Shown here: positions 45,687-48,593 of the stretch, in pieces | Layout of the letters: each line of letters opens with the position of its first letter | How positions within the stretch are numbered: the stretch's first letter is position 1 | NCBI GenBank assembly: GCA_950096895.1 | Contig: CATNBF010000007.1 | Span: forward strand, 1 to 48,593 | Direction: 5' to 3' | Source of the DNA: an uncultured bacterium | GTDB taxonomy: Bacteria > Pseudomonadota > Alphaproteobacteria > Rs-D84 | DNA: 48,593 nt | The notes under the pieces: model-generated | What the model was told of the DNA's origin: nothing | The model's input: only the letters and a program-made list of their open reading frames with translations | The model's database searches: none | Translations under genes and position numbers: made by a program

Positions 45687-47420
45687 TTATTCCGGTATTT
45701 TCACTGCATCGGCCATTTCACGCACAAATGCGTCCAGCGCAACTGTCTCCTGGCGTTCCACTCCCAACCGACGCAAAGTGACGGTTTTATCGGCCGCTTC
45801 CTTGTCACCAACCACGGCAATAATCGGGGTCTTGGCCAAGGAATGTTCACGGATTTTATAGTTCACCTTTTCATCACGCAGATCGATATCAACATGAACA
45901 CCGGCCGCACGCAGCGCATCTGTCACAGCCACGGCGTAATCACGCTGCTTTTCCGAAATGGGTGTTACAACCACCGGGGTTGGCGATAACCACAGCGGCA
46001 AGTTCCCGCCCGTCGATTCCAGCAATACGCCCATAAAACGTTCCACAGACCCCAGCATCGCACGATGCAGCATGATCGGCCGATGCTTTTCCCCGTCTTC
46101 GCCGACATAGGATAAATCAAAGCGTTCCGGCAAATTCATATCCAGTTGGACGGTTCCACACTGCCACACGCGGCCCATAGAATCTTTTAGATAATTATCA
46201 ATCTTGGGGCCATAAAATGCCGCATCCCCTGGCGCGATTTCATATGCAATACCATTTGCGTCCAAGGCATGCTTTAACGCGGCTTCGGCCCGATCCCAGA
46301 TTTCATCCGATCCAATACGGAATTCTGATTCTTTGCGGGTGGCCAATTTCATGGTAATTTGGTCAAAGCCGAATTTTGCGTAAATATCTTTGATAAAGCG
46401 CAAGATCTTGACCACTTCGGCTTCTAATTGTTCTTCGGTACAGAAAATATGGGCATCGTCTTGGGTGAATTCACGCACGCGCATTAATCCCGACAGACCG
46501 CCCGCCGCTTCGTACCGATTAACCTTGCCAAATTCGGCCAAATACATTGGTAAATCTTTGTACGATTTAATGCCTTGGCCAAAGACCAGCATTCCCCCCG
46601 GGCATGACATCGGCTTAACACAAAATGTCTTGCCGTCCTGGGTTTTGCCAGAATAATTGTGTTCGCCATATTTGGCCCAGTGGCCCGACCGTTCCCACAA
46701 ACACCGATCCATCACCGCCGGGGTGCAAATTTCCAGATAACCGGCCCGTTCCTGGCGCATACGGACATAATCTATCAGACGACGATACATCCGATATCCC
46801 TTGTCATGCCAGAATACCGCCCCCGGCGCATATTCGGGTTCAAAATGAAATAAATCCATATCGCGCCCCAGTTTGCGGTTGTCGCGCTGGGCGGCCTCTT
46901 CCATCATTTTCAGATGCGCGGCCAATTCTTCGGCCGATGCAAAGGCATCGACATAAATGCGCTGTAACATTTTGTTTTTCGAATCACCCTTCCAGTACGC
47001 ACCGGCAACGCTGCGGATTTTGAAACCGTCACGGGGTAATTCTTTGGATGAGGCAACGTGCGGCCCGCGGCATAAATCGGTAAAGTCGCGAAACGTGTAC
47101 ACCGACAGCGCGTCGCCCGCCGCATCATATTCGTTTAACCATTCCATCTTGTACGGCTGGCTGGCGAATAATTCCTTGGCCTCTTCCAGGGTGACATTGC
47201 GTTGTGCAAAGGTGCCATCGGATTTAATCAAGGCGCGCATTTCCTTTTCGATTTTATCAAAGTCTTCTTCACAAAAGCGGTGTTCGGTATCAAAGTCGTA
47301 ATAAAATCCATTTTCGATGGCCGGCCCCCCGGCAAATTTAACATCGGGGTATAATTTCTGAACCGCGGCCGCCATGACGTGCGCCAACGAATGACGAATG
47401 GTTTCAATTGGATATGACAT
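45687..47420 (-). CDS. thrS: threonyl-tRNA synthetase lacking the N-terminal TGS domain
   Basis: HSLAHVMAAAVQKLYP at residue ~10; GPHVASS; class II motifs; TQDDAHIFC; MLHRAMLGSVERF. Confidence 0.95.
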   Translation of the reverse strand: MSYPIETIRHSLAHVMAAAVQKLYPDVKFAGGPAIENGFYYDFDTEHRFCEEDFDKIEKEMRALIKSDGTFAQRNVTLEEAKELFASQPYKMEWLNEYDAAGDALSVYTFRDFTDLCRGPHVASSKELPRDGFKIRSVAGAYWKGDSKNKMLQRIYVDAFASAEELAAHLKMMEEAAQRDNRKLGRDMDLFHFEPEYAPGAVFWHDKGYRMYRRLIDYVRMRQERAGYLEICTPAVMDRCLWERSGHWAKYGEHNYSGKTQDGKTFCVKPMSCPGGMLVFGQGIKSYKDLPMYLAEFGKVNRYEAAGGLSGLMRVREFTQDDAHIFCTEEQLEAEVVKILRFIKDIYAKFGFDQITMKLATRKESEFRIGSDEIWDRAEAALKHALDANGIAYEIAPGDAAFYGPKIDNYLKDSMGRVWQCGTVQLDMNLPERFDLSYVGEDGEKHRPIMLHRAMLGSVERFMGVLLESTGGNLPLWLSPTPVVVTPISEKQRDYAVAVTDALRAAGVHVDIDLRDEKVNYKIREHSLAKTPIIAVVGDKEAADKTVTLRRLGVERQETVALDAFVREMADAVKIPE

Positions 47421-47438
47421 AATAAAAGTCCTTTTATT
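47421..47438 (-). promoter_or_regulatory. hairpin presenting the thrS Shine-Dalgarno
   Basis: AATAAAA-GGAC-TTTTATT immediately before the thrS ATG. Confidence 0.5.
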
Positions 47439-47498
47439 ATTAAATTTATTTCTGATTAATGATTATATTGATAAATGCGGTAATCCGCAACATAGAAA

Positions 47499-47558
47499 TT
47501 ACACCCCCGCGGGGGTCGTTGTGGTTGTCGTTGTGAAATAAAAACCAAACATTTTCAT
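47499..47558 (-). CDS. putative Thr-rich leader peptide of thrS (MKMFGFYFTTTTTTTPAGV*)
   Basis: Short ORF with seven consecutive Thr codons (ACA ACG ACA ACC ACA ACG ACC), behind a promoter and ahead of thrS. Confidence 0.8.
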   Translation of the reverse strand: MKMFGFYFTTTTTTTPAGV

Positions 47559-47565
47559 GGCATGA

Positions 47566-47594
47566 ATCATAATCTGGGACGGCGCAAATGTCAA
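47566..47594 (-). promoter_or_regulatory. near-consensus sigma70-type promoter of thrS leader
   Basis: TTGACA - 17 nt - TATGAT on minus strand. Confidence 0.8.
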
Positions 47595-47619
47595 TTCTTT
47601 TTCGCCATCCCGTACGCGT

Positions 47620-48593
47620 TTATGCCCGGCGACCAAAGACCCAGCCCCCCAGACACGAAAACATCAAGATAACAATCATCCACCCGTTACGTCCGATTTC
47701 CCGGTACAGGGTCATATGTTCCCCCCAAACATGGCCATCTAAGACACCGGGGGTGGCAATATCCAACCAAGATGTTATGGCACCTGCACTGTCGACAAAG
47801 GCACTGATCCCAGAAAAATTTGCGCGGATCACAGGCACCCCAGATTCAATGGCATAACGGCGAACCATATCCAAATGCTGATACGTGCCGGGCGTGCGGC
47901 CAAACCATGTGTCATTGGTTATATTGATAATGGCATGGGGTTGTTGTCCACGCGGGATCAAAGAATCTGAAAAAATAATCTCGTAACAAATGGCGGGCGC
48001 AAATGTAAAATCCCGTCCACCGATGGGCATATGCATGATTTCTGGGCCATGGCCAACCGACAAATTTGCCGGCGACGGTAAAATCCCCCCCATTGGGGCA
48101 TATTCGCCAAATGGAACCAAATGCGATTTATGATAAATTTTTTCAATCTGACCATCGGCATTGGCAATCACCATAGAATTATATATTTCCCCATCGGCAT
48201 AAGACAATGCGCCTGTAATCATGGGTGTTTGAAATGCCCCAGCCAATGGAAAATCATTATCCGTGATCACAAACGGATAGGTTGTTTCTGGCAAGACAAT
48301 TAAATCAACCGGTGCCTGGGCTGTGCGCATTAACACTACCAGATTTTCTAAATTCGATACCGCCGCGTCACGGGTTAATTTTTGTTGTTGGGATACCGCC
48401 GGCTGAACAATCCGAACCACAGGCATCGGCCCATCAGTCGGGGCCGCACGACCAATATTGCGCCATCCAGCAAAACAACCCACCGCCCCCAATATCAGAA
48501 ACAGCACCATCGGCATCCACATCCGCCCCCGGGATCGAATACATTCAACCGCCGCGGCAACCAAGCCAACAATCACAAACCCCAGCCCCAGCG
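47620..48593 (-). CDS. lnt: apolipoprotein N-acyltransferase Lnt, C-terminal part (runs off right edge)
   Basis: VLPETTYPF, YHKSHLVPFGEYAP, APAICYEIIF, INITNDTWFG; frame remains open to window end. Confidence 0.92.
   Translation of the reverse strand, partial: LGLGFVIVGLVAAAVECIRSRGRMWMPMVLFLILGAVGCFAGWRNIGRAAPTDGPMPVVRIVQPAVSQQQKLTRDAAVSNLENLVVLMRTAQAPVDLIVLPETTYPFVITDNDFPLAGAFQTPMITGALSYADGEIYNSMVIANADGQIEKIYHKSHLVPFGEYAPMGGILPSPANLSVGHGPEIMHMPIGGRDFTFAPAICYEIIFSDSLIPRGQQPHAIINITNDTWFGRTPGTYQHLDMVRRYAIESGVPVIRANFSGISAFVDSAGAITSWLDIATPGVLDGHVWGEHMTLYREIGRNGWMIVILMFSCLGGWVFGRRA

Noticed and set aside
47588-47857. 89-aa plus-strand ORF
   Set aside because: Antisense to the lnt C-terminus and overlapping the thrS promoter; no support.
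1-48593. CRISPR array, rRNA operon, IS element or prophage
   Set aside because: No regularly spaced repeats, no rRNA-like sequence, no transposase, integrase or phage structural proteins among the ORFs.

Overview
The window is a dense, mixed-strand bacterial chromosome segment. Family content (RHH_4-type ribbon-helix-helix, TcpQ/secretin pair, GatCAB, LolA, TatABC, Suf, YqgF) suggests an alphaproteobacterium, probably host-associated with a modest genome; this placement is inference. Most of it is core housekeeping: dnaA, dprA, plsY, rpsT, sufBC, gatC/gatA/gatB, miaB, tatB/tatC and a distant tatA, lolA, nrnA-like, recJ, ftsL-like/ftsI, sufS-sufT-sufE, trxA, dksA-like, hlyIII, gltX, trmB, thrS, lnt, tRNA-Phe(GAA) and tRNA-Lys(CTT). 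Interspersed are undescribed membrane and secreted proteins. The strongest new signal is upstream of thrS: an unannotated 19-codon leader ORF, MKMFGFYFTTTTTTTPAGV*, with seven consecutive Thr codons. It sits directly behind a near-consensus promoter (TTGACA-17-TATGAT) placed so the transcript may be leaderless. This is a candidate threonine-sensing attenuator of threonyl-tRNA synthetase. Other items of interest are a ~190-nt highly structured block after tRNA-Lys that ends in a 24-bp duplicate of the tRNA 3' end, a SodC-like lipoprotein that appears to have lost its copper-ligand histidines, a tandem pair of paralogous membrane proteins, a four-gene orphan cluster with a SUKH-like and an RHH protein, a Firmicutes-like GltX, a cysteine-free DksA homologue, a TGS-less ThrS and a divergent DnaA. 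No CRISPR array, rRNA, IS element or prophage was seen. All family names are from motif reading without database searches.
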